NCBI GenBank assembly: GCA_034521465.1
Contig: JAXHMN010000008.1
Span: forward strand, 186,001 to 250,000
Length of the DNA: 64,000 nucleotides
Direction: 5' to 3'
Origin: SURF-28 sp034521465
GTDB taxonomy: Bacteria > Bacteroidota > Ignavibacteria > Ignavibacteriales > Melioribacteraceae
Part shown: positions 1-9,994 of the stretch, piece by piece
Numbering within the stretch: position 1 is the stretch's first letter
Layout: the number at the start of each line of letters is the position of its first letter
Made by a program: the position numbers and the translations under genes
The notes under the pieces: generated by a model
The model's input: only the letters and a program-made list of their open reading frames with translations
Databases searched by the model: none
What the model was told of the DNA's origin: nothing

Positions 1-927
1 TTCCGGGTAAAGTGCTGCGTCGATTGCCAACTTTCCGGGATTATTTATTGGCGCCGGAGGAAGTCCCGCTCTTTTATACGTGTTATACACTGATTCAATT
101 TGCAAATCTTTTAATAAAACAATTGGGTTTCGTCTGTGACGAATTAAATATTGCACTGTCGGATCAGCTTGTAATAACATTCCCCCTTTTAATCTATTGT
201 GATAAACGCCCGAAACAATTGCATATTCTTCCGGGATTCGCGTTTCAGCTTCAATTATCGACGCTAGAGTTAAAATCTCATGAACAGAATATCCCAATTC
301 TTCCGCTCGGTTTCGTTTTTCTTCGTCAAAATATTCCATTGTTTCATTGACGAGTTTTCGAATTATATTTCGTGCTTGAGAATCGGAAAAGAAATAGTAA
401 GAATCCGGTAATAGATAACCTTCTAATTTTGGAGCTGAAATTCCAAGTCCGCGGATGAACTGTTTGTCAAAGCTCAAACGCATGAACTCGGTTGAGTCCA
501 CACCCAATTCAGATTGTAAAATTCCGGCTAATTTTGGCTGCCAAATTCCTTCGGGTATTGTGACTAATTTTTGATCCTCCGGACTTCCGTCAACTAAAAG
601 TTCAACCAACTCCAAGTAACTGAGCCCATTCGGAATTTTATATTTACCGGCTTTTATTTTTCTTTCAGCACCATAAAGAAATGCTGCAACTTTTAAATTA
701 AATTTACTTGGGACAACTTCTTTTTCATAAAGAGAATCAATCACTTCAGTAAGCGATGCACCTTCTTCAACATTTAGTTCAATTGGAGGTGTTTGTTGGT
801 AGTAATTTGGGGTAAAAAAAGTGATTATTAAAAATCCAAGTATGAATCCAAAAAATCCGGCAACTAGGTAAATTTCATTCGGAGAAAATTTTTTGTCTTT
901 GTTTTTGTTCTGAATTTGGGGTATCAC
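1..927 (-). CDS. mltG: Endolytic murein transglycosylase MltG (C-terminus cut by window edge)
   Basis: Read on the minus strand, one open frame runs from a GTG at 927 to the window edge without a stop. A short cytoplasmic N-terminus is followed by one transmembrane helix (about residues 19-40), a LysM-like region and the YceG/MltG catalytic domain. The catalytic glutamate sits in LASIIEAET, followed by a VYHNRL segment and LQADPTVQY, then YNTYKRAGLPPAPI, all family hallmarks. MltG cleaves nascent glycan strands at the inner membrane and so sets glycan length. GTG is chosen because no ATG lies upstream of the membrane helix. The last part of the protein lies outside the window. The apparent plus-strand frame over 12-350 is a shadow of this gene. 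Confidence 0.9.
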   Translation of the reverse strand, partial: MIPQIQNKNKDKKFSPNEIYLVAGFFGFILGFLIITFFTPNYYQQTPPIELNVEEGASLTEVIDSLYEKEVVPSKFNLKVAAFLYGAERKIKAGKYKIPNGLSYLELVELLVDGSPEDQKLVTIPEGIWQPKLAGILQSELGVDSTEFMRLSFDKQFIRGLGISAPKLEGYLLPDSYYFFSDSQARNIIRKLVNETMEYFDEEKRNRAEELGYSVHEILTLASIIEAETRIPEEYAIVSGVYHNRLKGGMLLQADPTVQYLIRHRRNPIVLLKDLQIESVYNTYKRAGLPPAPINNPGKLAIDAALYPE

Positions 928-1000
928 GCAATAATTATCTTAATAACTGTTGAAATTGAAAGGCAAAATATAGCAAATAAATTTTTATTAAACGATGCAT

Positions 1001-2025
1001 TTAGGCACGAAGAAACATCTCATTCGATAAAGAAGCAAAAGCGTTTTCCGATAGATCAAACTTTTTATTGCTGTTATTCAACATTAACCCTCTCATTGCA
1101 ATCATAGCTGCATTGTCACCGCAGAACTCCAAATCGGGGATAACTAATTTCAACTTGTATTGATCTGAAACTTTTCGGAAGGAATTCTGCAATTTTTGAT
1201 TGGCGGCAACTCCCCCAACAAGTGACAAAGATTTCACGTCAAATTCGTTCACCGCTATTACTACTTTTTGCATCAATGAATCGACGGCTGCTTTTTGAAA
1301 GGAAGCTGCAATATCCGGCAGCTCATCTTGTGGAATATTAGTAAATTCCGGCCCATATTTTTTTTGAAGATACCTAAGCACTGATGTTTTTAATCCGCTG
1401 AAAGAAAAATCATATTTTGACTTGAGCTGTGCTATCGGAAAATTAACAGCATTGGAATCTCCTTTCTCTGCAGTTCTTTGCAATGCTCGGTCCACCGGAT
1501 AACCCAATCCCAACATTTTTGACACTTTTATCAAATGCCTCCCCTGCAGCATCGTCGATAGTTGTGCCGAGTTTTACAATTTCCATTTCGCTGTGTACCA
1601 ACAACAAAAGAGTATGTCCACCCGAAACAACGAGACAGAGATAAGGAAACAGCGGTTTATGCCGCCATCAAAAATCCACTAAAAATATGTCCTTCGATAT
1701 GATTGACCGGAATGAAAGGTTTCTTAAGTGAAAGAGCCAAACCTTTTGCATAAGTTAATCCGACAAGCAATGCGCCAATTAAACCGGGTCCGGCAGTAGA
1801 AGCGATCAAATCAATATCTTTGAACTTTAGTTCTGCTTGGGACAAAGCATCTTTTACCAGCGGATTAAGAATTTGCAAGTGACGCGGCTCGAAAGTTCCG
1901 GAACAACACCGCCGTATTTATTATGAAAATCCTGAGAGGATATCAAATTTGACTTGAGGCTCACCGTTTGAGATAACCGCAACGGAAGTTTCATCACAAG
2001 ATGTTTCTATTCCAATTATATTCAT
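1001..2025 (-). CDS. tsaD: tRNA N6-adenosine threonylcarbamoyltransferase TsaD, with several frame breaks
   Basis: TsaD transfers the threonylcarbamoyl group to A37 of ANN-decoding tRNAs, working with TsaB and TsaE. The start MNIIGIETSCDETSVAV at 2025 is the classic ASKHA-fold N-terminus. VPELSSR, the metal-binding NHIEGH, VVSGGHTLLL, TTIDDAAGEAFDK and the C-terminal CGDNAAMIA all follow in order, but spread over different frames. I see breaks near 1930, 1885, 1535 and about 1600-1660. The rebuilt length (about 340 aa) matches the family. The start overlaps the stop of the upstream proline dehydrogenase by one base (TGATG), which suggests translational coupling. The gene is essential in most bacteria, so sequencing indels are the likely cause of the breaks. 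Confidence 0.88.
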
Positions 2026-2924
2026 CACTTAAAAGAAAAGATACTCTTTGTTATATACCAAGCAACTTGCGGATTTTCCTGCAGCCGCCTGATTGAATAA
2101 GCATACCAATGAACTCCGTAAGGGACATAAACACGTAGAGGATGTCCGTCCGCATTAATCTTATCTCTTAAATGCTCAGTAACACCGTAAAGCATCTGAA
2201 ATTCATACTTCTCTTTTGGAATATTTTTTTCTTTGATCAGTCTGTAAGATTCATCGAGTAAATATTTATCGTGTGTAGCAATTCCGACATAGTTTCCATC
2301 ATCTAACATCTTTTCTAAAGATCGCACAAAGTTATCTCTCACTTCCTGCCGACCTTTATAAGCGATCTCTTCCGGTTCAACATAAATTCCTTTACATAAT
2401 CTGTAACTTGCACCAATCTTGTTCAAGTCAACTACATCATCGTAAGTTCTTCGCAAATATGATTGGAGCACAATTCCAACATTCTCATATTTAGCTCGAA
2501 GCTCTTTAAACAAATCGAGAGTAATTTGAGTATATGGAGAATCCTCCATATCAATTCTTACAAAGTTATTGTACTCTCCTGCCTTTTCAATAATTGCTGT
2601 AACTAGATCTTTACAATAATCTGCATCAATGCCGAGCGCCAATGCGGTTGGCTTAATAGAAATATTTGCGTTTAGTTTTTCCTTTTCGATTGTCTCAATT
2701 AGTTCAAAATATTCTTCTTTTGTTTCTTTTGCCATGGCTTTGGATTTTATTGATTCACCAAGAATATCCATAGTTGCCATAATTCCTTTGGCGTTTAATT
2801 CTTTTGTAACTCGTACAGCATCTTCTAATTTTTCTCCGGCTACGTATTTTTTAGCAAAAATATGAACAACTGATTTTGGAAGTAATTTAACAAACGATAC
2901 TATTGCAGCGTTTAGTAGATTCAC
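2025..2924 (-). CDS. Proline dehydrogenase (monofunctional PRODH)
   Basis: Intact 299 aa enzyme of the PutA proline dehydrogenase family (FAD-dependent TIM barrel) that oxidises proline to pyrroline-5-carboxylate and passes electrons to the quinone pool. Visible landmarks are the central RLCKGIYVEPEEIAYK segment, IATHDKYL, YEFQMLYGV and the C-terminal VYVPYGVHWYAYSIRRLQENP-type substrate/FAD motif around residues 265-285, with the paired arginines that bind the proline carboxylate. No aldehyde dehydrogenase domain is attached, so the second step must be encoded elsewhere. It is complete at both ends, and its stop is coupled to tsaD. Confidence 0.92.
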   Translation of the reverse strand: MNLLNAAIVSFVKLLPKSVVHIFAKKYVAGEKLEDAVRVTKELNAKGIMATMDILGESIKSKAMAKETKEEYFELIETIEKEKLNANISIKPTALALGIDADYCKDLVTAIIEKAGEYNNFVRIDMEDSPYTQITLDLFKELRAKYENVGIVLQSYLRRTYDDVVDLNKIGASYRLCKGIYVEPEEIAYKGRQEVRDNFVRSLEKMLDDGNYVGIATHDKYLLDESYRLIKEKNIPKEKYEFQMLYGVTEHLRDKINADGHPLRVYVPYGVHWYAYSIRRLQENPQVAWYITKSIFSFK

Positions 2925-3016
2925 AATATTTTCCTCAATTTGTATGACTCAAAAATATACTGTAATGTTACGGAATTCAAGTTAAGACACGGATATCTTT
3001 TATTTAAGAAAATTTT

Positions 3017-3623
3017 TTATTTCGTCATTGATTCAAAAATCTTCAAGAAAAATTCTGCTTTTATTTTTAGTTCAATCAAAGTCTTGTCATTCTCTATTAC
3101 AAAGTCAGATAGCTTTTTCTTTTTCCTCATCAGACATCTTGGTTTCTCATTATATTTTTAACTTTCTCTTCATCAACTCCGTCCCTCTCTTGATCCTCTC
3201 AATTCTGTTACTTTCCGGTGAAGCAACCATCAAAACATGATTGAACATATCTTCCATATTTGCTTCGTAAATAAGTGCTGCTTCTACAAAAACAATTTTT
3301 TTTGTGATCAGAAATTTTTGCATTTCATTGCTGATTTTTTCAATTGTAGGTGGATGTAAAATTGAGTTCAGTACTTTTAATTTTTCTTGATTATTAAAGA
3401 CTTTATCGGCTAGATATTCCTTATTCGGTTTATCATTTTCAAAGGAATCCTTTCCAAAGTGAGAGATAATTTTTTCTTTTACTTTTTGAGAGGTTGATAG
3501 AATTTCTTTCGAAATTTGATCTGCGTTGAGGACGGGATATCCGTGCGAACGAAAAATATCACAGACAGTGCTTTTGCCGGAACCAATACCACCGGTGACT
3601 GCAATTTTTAGTTTTTTTGGCAT
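3017..3623 (-). CDS. coaE: Dephospho-CoA kinase CoaE, C-terminus frame-broken
   Basis: Catalyses the last step of coenzyme A synthesis, phosphorylation of the 3' hydroxyl of dephospho-CoA. The P-loop GGIGSGKSTV lies at residues 11-20, followed by the DADQI-like ADQISKE stretch, the LHP motif (NSILHPPTIEK) and VEAALIYEA. The ATP-lid region begins at SNRIERIKR, where the frame breaks near 3185 and again near 3140. In the resumed frames the sequence reads on through NIMRNQ, MSDEEK and LSDFVIEND to a stop at 3017, giving about 202 aa, normal for CoaE. The breaks sit in A/G-rich runs and look like indel errors. Confidence 0.88.
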
Positions 3624-3655
3624 TAGTTAAACTTTGTTAAGCGTTTATTACAAAC

Positions 3656-3694
3656 AAAAAGCCCCATACTTCGACTTTGTTCAGTACGGGCTTT
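3656..3694 (-). terminator. Rho-independent terminator after rny
   Basis: On the minus strand an AAAGCCC...GGGGCTTT stem extended by GTACT/AGTAT and followed by a T run lies between the rny stop and the coaE start, so rny transcription probably ends here. Confidence 0.75.
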
Positions 3695-3700
3695 TGAAAT

Positions 3701-5265
3701 TTATTTAGCGTAATTAATTTTACGTACTTCTCTTATAACAGTCACTTTAATTTGTCCGGGATATTCCATTTCCTCTTGTATCTTTTGGGCAATGTCATAT
3801 GATAAACGATCCGATAAATCGTCATCAACTTTATCCGGTTCAACGACTACTCTAATTTCTCTTCCGGCTTGTATAGCATAGGTCTTTGCAACACCTTCAA
3901 AAGATTTTGCAAGGTTCTCTAAGTTTTCCAATCGTTTAACATAGCTTTCAAGTGGTTCTCTTCTTGCACCGGGACGAGCACCGCTTATCGCATCAGCCGC
4001 TTGAACTAAAGCAGATATCGGATGTTCCATTTCAATATCTTCGTGGTGAGAACCAACGGCATTAATAACTATCGGGTTCTCTTTGTGCCTCTTTACCATC
4101 TCCATACCAAGTAAGGCGTGAGGACCTTCAACATCTCTGTCTAAAGTTTTGCCGATATCATGCATAAGTCCGGCTTTTTTTGCTATGTGAGTATCAAATC
4201 CGAGTTCGGCTGACATAATACCGGTTAAGTAAGCAACTTCAATACTGTGCTGTAAGAGATTTTGTCCGTAACTTGAACGGTATTTCATTTTACCGATCGC
4301 TTTAACTAATTCGGGATGTACGCCGTGAATACCAAGTTGTATAAGTGTATGTTCACCATCTTTGGAAATTTCTTCGTCAAGTTCACTTTTAACTTTTTCT
4401 ACAACTTCTTCAATTCTTGCTGGATGAATTCTCCCATCTGCGATTAAACGTTCGAGAGATAGGCGTGCAACTTCTCTTCTGAATTGATCGAATGCGGACA
4501 AAATAACCGCTTCGGGAGTATCGTCAACTATCACATCAACTCCGGTGGCAGATTCAAAAGCGCGAATGTTTCTTCCTTCGCGACCGATGATTCGACCTTT
4601 CATTTCATCGTTCTGAATTTGAACAACAGAAACTGTCGATTCGACAGAATGGTCAACAGCAGTTCGTTGGATGGCTTGCACAACAATTTTTTGAGCTTCT
4701 TTTTTCGCTTCAACTTTTGCTTGATCACGAATATCTCTGATCATTTGAGAAGCGCCCGATTTTGCTTCGTTAACCATATTTTCCATGAGCATTTTCTTTG
4801 CTTCTTCAGCGGTTAACGCGGCAGTTTTTTCGAGACGAATATTTTGTTCTAAAATTAATCTCTCAAGTTCGGTTGTTTTCTTTTCAACATTAGTTTTTTG
4901 TGCATCTAAACTTTGTTCTTTTTGTTTAATTTCTTTTTCTTTTCGGGTAACCAGGTCGAGTTTTTCTCTAAAGTCTCTTCCCTTTTTTCAATTTGTTTTT
5001 CAAAATTTCCGAGCTTTTGTTTTTTGTTGTTTACTTCATTATCAAATTCTTGTTTCTTCTTCAGCCACTCGTCTTTAACTTCAAGAAGCTTTTCACGTTT
5101 GATGTGTTTAGCATCTTTCTCTGCATCTTCAATTAATTTTCGTGAATCTTCTTTTGCTTTATTAACAGTATTGCTTGCAATTTTTGACTGAACAAACCAA
5201 CCAAGGAGTAATCCGATAATGAGTGCAGCCGCAAGTGCAATTATGTGTATCAATTCCACAACCAT
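3701..5265 (-). CDS. rny: Ribonuclease Y, one frame break
   Basis: Membrane-anchored endoribonuclease that initiates mRNA decay. The start at 5265 follows a GGAGG ribosome site. The N-terminus has one transmembrane helix (LIHIIALAAALIIGLLLGWF), then a long charged coiled coil, a KH domain (GRIIGREGRNIRAFE) and an HD domain with the metal-binding histidine/aspartate in LMHDIGK and later GSHHEDIE. The C-terminus ends in IKVTVIREVRK. Rebuilt length is about 521 aa, typical of RNase Y. The single break lies near 4960 in an A-run of the coiled-coil region (a missing A restores LDLVTRKEKEIKQKEQ), so I treat it as a sequencing error. Confidence 0.93.
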
Positions 5266-5289
5266 ATTCTCCTCCACTATAGAATATAT

Positions 5290-5500
5290 AAGTTGCCGCT
5301 GGCCGACCTTCAAAAGAGAAGAACTCTCTTTTGACAATGCGGGAAACTGCCCGACGCTTTTTACGTCCACTGACCATCAGAAGATGACTCATCCCGATTA
5401 TTATCGGGACTTACCGAGGCCTGTAATACACGCCGTGAGTCAATAACCCTTTTTTGAAGGTGTTAGTTCTTCATTTATCAGATCGGCTTAGCGGCTAAAA
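5290..5500 (-). ncRNA. ssrS: 6S RNA-like locus between zapA and rny
   Basis: The roughly 210-base gap between zapA and rny has no credible protein but folds as a long hairpin on the minus strand. The 5' arm GCCGCTAAGCCGATCT (5495 downward) pairs with the 3' arm AGGTCGGCCAGCGGC (5309 to 5295), with GAAGAACT/AGTTCTTC nested inside, leaving a large central region that holds a small TCCCGAT/ATCGGGA hairpin. Length, a terminal closing stem, an open centre and position beside zapA match 6S RNA, the RNA-polymerase-holoenzyme mimic. This is inferred from pairing and synteny only. An alternative is a long structured rny 5' UTR. Confidence 0.6.
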
Positions 5501-5504
5501 CTAA

Positions 5505-5801
5505 TTATGGGGAGGATATAACGTCACTTTCGTTTAAAAGAAGCTTTATCTTTTTGATTTTATCTGTAGCCTGAATACTGAATTCTCTAAATTTATTTTT
5601 TTCAACAAATAAATCATATGCTATGTTCAATGATGCAATTATCGCAATAGTTTCAGTCGGCTGATCAGGTAATTCTTCCTTAGTTTCTGTCATAACATTG
5701 TTAACATATTTTGCTAATTCAGTAGCTATTTCTTCATTTTCTACTAAGAGAGAATATTCTTTATCAAATATTTTTAGTTTCAGCTTCTTTTTCTCGGTCA
5801 T
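5505..5801 (-). CDS. zapA: Cell division protein ZapA
   Basis: A 98 aa protein that matches ZapA, a small FtsZ-associated protein that bundles FtsZ filaments at the septum. The N-terminal half has the family's KIFDKEYSL...VENEEIATELAKYVN pattern, followed by ETIAIIASLNIAYDLF, and the C-terminal half is an amphipathic helix expected to form the coiled-coil dimer. It is intact and sits between a coiled-coil gene and the 6S-like RNA. Confidence 0.85.
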   Translation of the reverse strand: MTEKKKLKLKIFDKEYSLLVENEEIATELAKYVNNVMTETKEELPDQPTETIAIIASLNIAYDLFVEKNKFREFSIQATDKIKKIKLLLNESDVISSP

Positions 5802-5831
5802 TATATCACTTCCGCCATACTAACATTTTTT

Positions 5832-6146
5832 TTAAGAGCGTAAATGAATATCAATCTTTGAAATAAGTTCGTTAATTCTTTTTCTAATTTGTGCTTTTTC
5901 ATCGTCATCGAAGAGCTCATTTATTTTTGAACTCTCGGTATCGATGAAAGCATTGTTCAATTTTGTTTCTATATCATCTACTTTAAGTTTTAGTACTTCG
6001 TTTTCCTTCTCCAATTGTTTTAATTTTTTGTGAAGATTTTTATTCTCTTCACTTAAGTCGCTTGATCTTTGTAAGTGTTTATAAACCTGCTTTTCAAAGG
6101 ATGAAAGTTCATCCATAAAAAAATCATATTTTGAGGAATCAGGCAA
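5832..6146 (-). CDS. Small coiled-coil protein between pheT and zapA
   Basis: A 104 aa protein with a continuous heptad-like coiled coil (about residues 10-70, including ENKNLHKKLKQLEKENEVLK) and a short acidic C-terminal helix region. No signal peptide or membrane segment is seen. It is the first gene after pheT (stop/start virtually abutting) and is followed at once by zapA. Position, size and coiled coil suggest a ZapB-like or other division-associated helper, but I do not recognise the family and the function is an inference from neighbours. Confidence 0.7.
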   Translation of the reverse strand: MPDSSKYDFFMDELSSFEKQVYKHLQRSSDLSEENKNLHKKLKQLEKENEVLKLKVDDIETKLNNAFIDTESSKINELFDDDEKAQIRKRINELISKIDIHLRS

Positions 6147-8550
6147 TTACCCTCCGCGCAATTCTGCGTTCAATTTGTTTTTTACACTTTCGATAGCGCG
6201 CCAAAAATCTTTTTCAACTTCTTCTTCGGTTAATGTTCTGCTTGCATCATAAAATTCTAATTGGAATGCAAGACTTTTTTTACCCTCACCTAAGCTATCA
6301 CTTTCAAAGATATCGAATAACTTTATATTTTTCAATAGGTTAGAACTGCCCTCATAAATGACTGCTTCTACCTCAGAAGTGGTAATATTTTTATCTAAAA
6401 CAAAAGAGCAATCGCGAATTACTTTCGGGTATTTCAACAATGGTTCGAAACTTTTCTCTATCTTTTCGAGCGAGCTAAGTTCTGTTACATCTAATTCTGC
6501 AACATACACATCTTGATCTATATCGAATGGTTTGAGTATTCCCCTATTGAGTTTCCCAATTCTTGCAAGAGTTTTATCACCTGATTTATAAACAATCGGG
6601 TTTACAAAATTATCAACTTCCTTATCTGTATAAATTTTGAAATCTGCATTCAAGTTAAGTTTGTTAAGGAGTTCTTCAGCTACTCCTTTTAGATGATAAA
6701 TTGAAAACTCCACAGCTTTTGAATGCCATTCGTCGTCTTGAAATTTTCCGCTAAGCAGTATCAATAATTCTTCCTTTTCCAGAATATCATCAAATGAACT
6801 AATATCTTTTTCACTTGTCTTTTTAAAAGTGTGACCGATTTCGAACAAGGATAAGTTGGGTTCTCTAACATTCAAATTATTAGAAACTGTTATCAATGCT
6901 CCGGGAACAAGCGAAGTTCTTAAGTGAGACATTTCCTTACTTTGCGGATTCATTAATTCAATCGGTTTACCAAAGGCAGATGACTTGTTTTCATTTAGTA
7001 AAGTATTAGTAACAATCTCATTAAACCCCAATCCGATTAATTTATTACGCAGATCATCAACAAATTTCGATTGATCGATTTTCTTCTCTAATACAACTCC
7101 GAGATGATCCGACATTGGAATATTATCGTACCCGGAAATTCTAGCAACTTCTTCTACTAGATCAATTTCTCTTTCAATGTCCGGTCTGAATGCCGGGATT
7201 TCTGCGGTTAGTTTTTCGTCCGTAACATCAGTGACATTAATACCAAGATTTTTAATTATGGCAGTAGCTTTTTCAGCAGGTATATCATAACCCATAATTT
7301 TGTTCAATCGTGCAAATCGTAAATCGACTTTTATTGGTGTGAACTTTTGGGGATAAACGTCTAGTTCACCTTGGCAAACTTCGCCGCCGCTGAGTTCTGC
7401 GATTAGTTGAGCAGCACGTTGTGCAGCCCACATAGTAATTTCAATATCGGTACCGCGTTCAAATCTATATGAAGCATCAGTCGATAGCGCTAATCTTTTT
7501 GCTGTTTTACGAATTCTCGAAGGATTAAAGTATGCAGATTCGATTAAAATATTTTTAGTTGATTCTGTCACCTCAGAATTTTCACCACCCATAACTCCGG
7601 CAAACGCTACCGGTTTCTTTGCATCGCAAATCATTAAATCATCTTTCTCTAATTTGCGTTCTTTTGAGTCGAGAGTAGTAAAAGTTTTTTCATTTCCGGC
7701 GGTTCGAACAATAATTTCTTTGCCATCAAGTTTCTCTAAATCAAATGCATGCAGACGGTTGACCAATTTCATAAAGGACATAATTTGTTACGTCAACAAT
7801 ATTGTTTATTGGTCTGAGTCCGATGCTTGTTAAATATTGCTTTAGCCAATCCGGTGATTCTTTGACTGTAACATTTTGAACAACTTTCCCGATATAGCGC
7901 GGACATCCACTTTCATCTTCAATCGATACCTTTGCAAATTGAGATGATTTATTTTTTGTCTCTTCTAAATGGATCTCCGGGAGTTTGAAAGGTCTATCAA
8001 GAATGGCTGCTAAATCTCGTGCAACCCCTATGTGACTTAATGCATCGGGTCTGTTTGGTGTTAAGTCAATTTCAAAAGAGACATCGTCCAAACCTAATGC
8101 AACAGCTAGTTCGGTACCTTCTTTTTGCTTGGAATCGAGTACCATAATGCCATCGTGATTTTCACTGATGCCCAATTCTCTTTCAGAGCAAATCATACCT
8201 TCGGAAACTTCGCCTCTCAATTTTACTTTTTTAATTTCGAATTCGCTTTCGGGAATGACAGCACCAACTTTTGCTAATGCAATTTTTTGATTTGCATCAA
8301 CGTTTGGAGCACCGCAAACAACGCTATATTCTTTTTCACCATCACTAACGATACAAAGCGAAAGTTTATCCGCATTAGGATGCTTCTTTTTTTCTTTTAC
8401 ATAACCGACTACAAAATTATCAAAGACTTTCCGGTGATCGGTTACTTCGTCAACTTCAAGTCCTGCTTTTGTAATCATCTCTGCAATTTCATCCACAGAA
8501 AAATCATTGATGTCAATGTAATTTGATAACCATTTAAGTGAAATTTTCAC
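6147..8550 (-). CDS. pheT: Phenylalanyl-tRNA synthetase beta subunit, one frame break
   Basis: Beta chain of the alpha2-beta2 enzyme that charges tRNA-Phe. Rebuilt length is about 801 aa. Domains in order are the N-terminal region MKISLKWLSNYIDI, the EMAP-like tRNA-binding domain (VVGYVKEKKKHPNADKLSLC, about residues 40-150), B3/B4 editing domain, B5 domain (QKFTPIKVDLRFARLNKIMG), the catalytic-like core and the C-terminal ferredoxin-fold anticodon-binding domain (LLKYPKVIRDCSFVLD). One extra T near 7755 breaks the frame inside the conserved GQPLHAFD motif, which both halves restore when it is removed. It lies 15 bases downstream of pheS in the same operon. Confidence 0.94.
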
Positions 8551-8565
8551 AACTAAACTCCAGTA

Positions 8566-9555
8566 TTAGAATTGTAACAGAAATCTTTTATCATTATCGA
8601 AGAAAACTCTGATATCATCGATACCGTATTTTCTCATGGCAGTTCTTTCAACACCCATTCCGAATGCATAACCGGTATATATTTCAGAATCGACACCACA
8701 GTTTTCAAGCACATTTGGATCGACCATTCCACAACCCATTATTTCGAGCCATCTTCCGGGTTTGTTTTTTGGCTGCCACCAAATATCAACTTCGGCGCTC
8801 GGTTCGGTAAACGGGAAAAAACTTGGGCGGAATCTATATCTAACATCTTCGCCAAAATATTCTTTTACAAAATGAATGACTGTTCCTTTTAATTCCGAAA
8901 AGGTAATGTTGGTATCGACAACTAATCCTTCTAATTGATGAAACAGGCAATAACTTTTCGCACTTATCGCTTCATTTCTAAAAACTTTACCCGGCATAAT
9001 CGCGCGGATAGGTGGTTTCTTTTTTTCCATCAATCTTATTTGAACCGGCGATGTATGAGTCCGTAAAAGGAAATCTTTATTTACGAAAAACGTGTCTTGC
9101 ATATCTCTTGCCGGATGATCTTCCGGAAAATTAAGCGCTTCAAAATTATAATAATCCGATTCAAGTTCGGGCCCTTCGTAAATTGAAAAACCAAGTACTT
9201 TGAAAATTGATTTCATCTCATCAAGAGTTTGGGTTAAGATATGTTTAGTACCAAGATTTCTTTTTATGCCCGGTAAAGTTAAATCTATTGAATCAGCTTG
9301 TGATTTTTCGGATTGACTCAGTTCTTCTTTTTTTGCGTTAAAGGAATTTTGAGCATTGTTCTTAAGTTGGTTAATCACTTTTCCGTATTTCGGTTTTTCC
9401 TCTTTAGGTAATTGTTTGAATTCTTCAAAGAGCACTGTTATTGAGCCCTTCCTTCCGAGATATTTAATACGAAATTCTTCGAGCGATTTAAGGTCGTTGA
9501 CTTCTGCTAACTCTGAATTGAATTGTTTTTCAATTTCTTTAATTTTTTCCTGCAT
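8566..9555 (-). CDS. pheS: Phenylalanyl-tRNA synthetase alpha subunit
   Basis: Catalytic class II subunit, 329 aa and intact. An N-terminal coiled coil (residues 1-90) that contacts tRNA is followed by the aminoacylation core. HTSPVQIR and PGKVFRNEAISAKS form the motif 2 area, FHQLEGLVVD and TEPSAEVDIWW bind Phe and ATP, and GYAFGMGVERTAMRKYGIDDIR is motif 3. It follows rplT after a terminator/antiterminator-like region, so its transcription may be controlled there. Confidence 0.96.
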   Translation of the reverse strand: MQEKIKEIEKQFNSELAEVNDLKSLEEFRIKYLGRKGSITVLFEEFKQLPKEEKPKYGKVINQLKNNAQNSFNAKKEELSQSEKSQADSIDLTLPGIKRNLGTKHILTQTLDEMKSIFKVLGFSIYEGPELESDYYNFEALNFPEDHPARDMQDTFFVNKDFLLRTHTSPVQIRLMEKKKPPIRAIMPGKVFRNEAISAKSYCLFHQLEGLVVDTNITFSELKGTVIHFVKEYFGEDVRYRFRPSFFPFTEPSAEVDIWWQPKNKPGRWLEIMGCGMVDPNVLENCGVDSEIYTGYAFGMGVERTAMRKYGIDDIRVFFDNDKRFLLQF

Positions 9556-9577
9556 AAGTAATATCCGTTTTTTAAAG

Positions 9578-9601
9578 AAAAAACCCTCGTGCGGGAGGGT
9601 T
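9578..9601 (-). terminator. Intrinsic terminator between rplT and pheS
   Basis: On the minus strand AACCCTC, a six-base loop and GAGGGTT are followed by six T. It lies about 30 bases downstream of rplT and about 20 bases before pheS, so it separates the two within one operon. Confidence 0.75.
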
Positions 9602-9634
9602 ATTATGAATTGATATTCCCGCCGAGGGTATAAA
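9578..9634 (-). promoter_or_regulatory. Attenuator-like alternative hairpin controlling pheST
   Basis: The segment CCCTCGGCGGG (9628-9618) just after the rplT stop can pair over 11 base pairs, with one bulged A, with CCCGCACGAGGG, the 3' half of the terminator. The two structures exclude each other, which is the layout of an antiterminator/terminator switch. The upstream arm starts only 7 bases after the rplT stop, so a ribosome finishing rplT could cover it and free the terminator. The pairing is seen directly; the regulatory role is inferred. No T-box consensus and no Phe-rich leader peptide was seen. Confidence 0.45.
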
Positions 9635-9981
9635 CTATTCTTTTGTAAAGTTAACTATATCGGAGAAAGCTTGTGGATTTTCGAGCGCTAAATTTGCAAG
9701 CACTTTTCTGTTTATATCCACACCTTTGTCTTTTAAGTTGTGCATCAATTTTGAATAAGTTGTACCGTTATCTCTAGCGGCAGCATTTATTCTTGATATC
9801 CACAATCTTCTGAATTCTCTTTTTTAAGTCGACGGTCTCTATAAGCATGAGTGAGACCTTTTTCAACGGAGTTTTTAGCAATGGTATAAACCTTGCTTCT
9901 TAACCCCCAATATCCTTTTGCTGCTTTAAGAACTTTTCTTCTTCGTTCCCTTGAAGCAACATTGTTACTTGTCCTTGGCAT
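9635..9981 (-). CDS. rplT: 50S ribosomal protein L20, one frame break
   Basis: L20 binds 23S rRNA early in large-subunit assembly. The first frame gives MPRTSNNVASRERRRKVLK, AKGYWGLRSK and AYRDRRLKK. After a missing A in a homopolymer near 9825 the frame resumes as REFRRLWISRINAAAR, TYSKLMH and ends VNFTKE at 9635. The total of about 115 aa is the normal length. It is the third gene of infC-rpmI-rplT. Confidence 0.92.
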
Positions 9982-9994
9982 AATTTACTACTCC

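Noticed and set aside
12..350. Plus-strand open frame over 12-350
   Set aside because: It is antisense to mltG, whose minus frame encodes recognisable catalytic motifs over the same bases.
5162..5446. Short open frames in the zapA-rny gap
   Set aside because: They overlap the structured 6S-like RNA on either strand and show no protein-family features.
9556..9634. T-box riboswitch for pheST
   Set aside because: No T-box consensus (AGGGTGGNACCGCG-like) or specifier-loop structure was found; the 80-base gap is too short.
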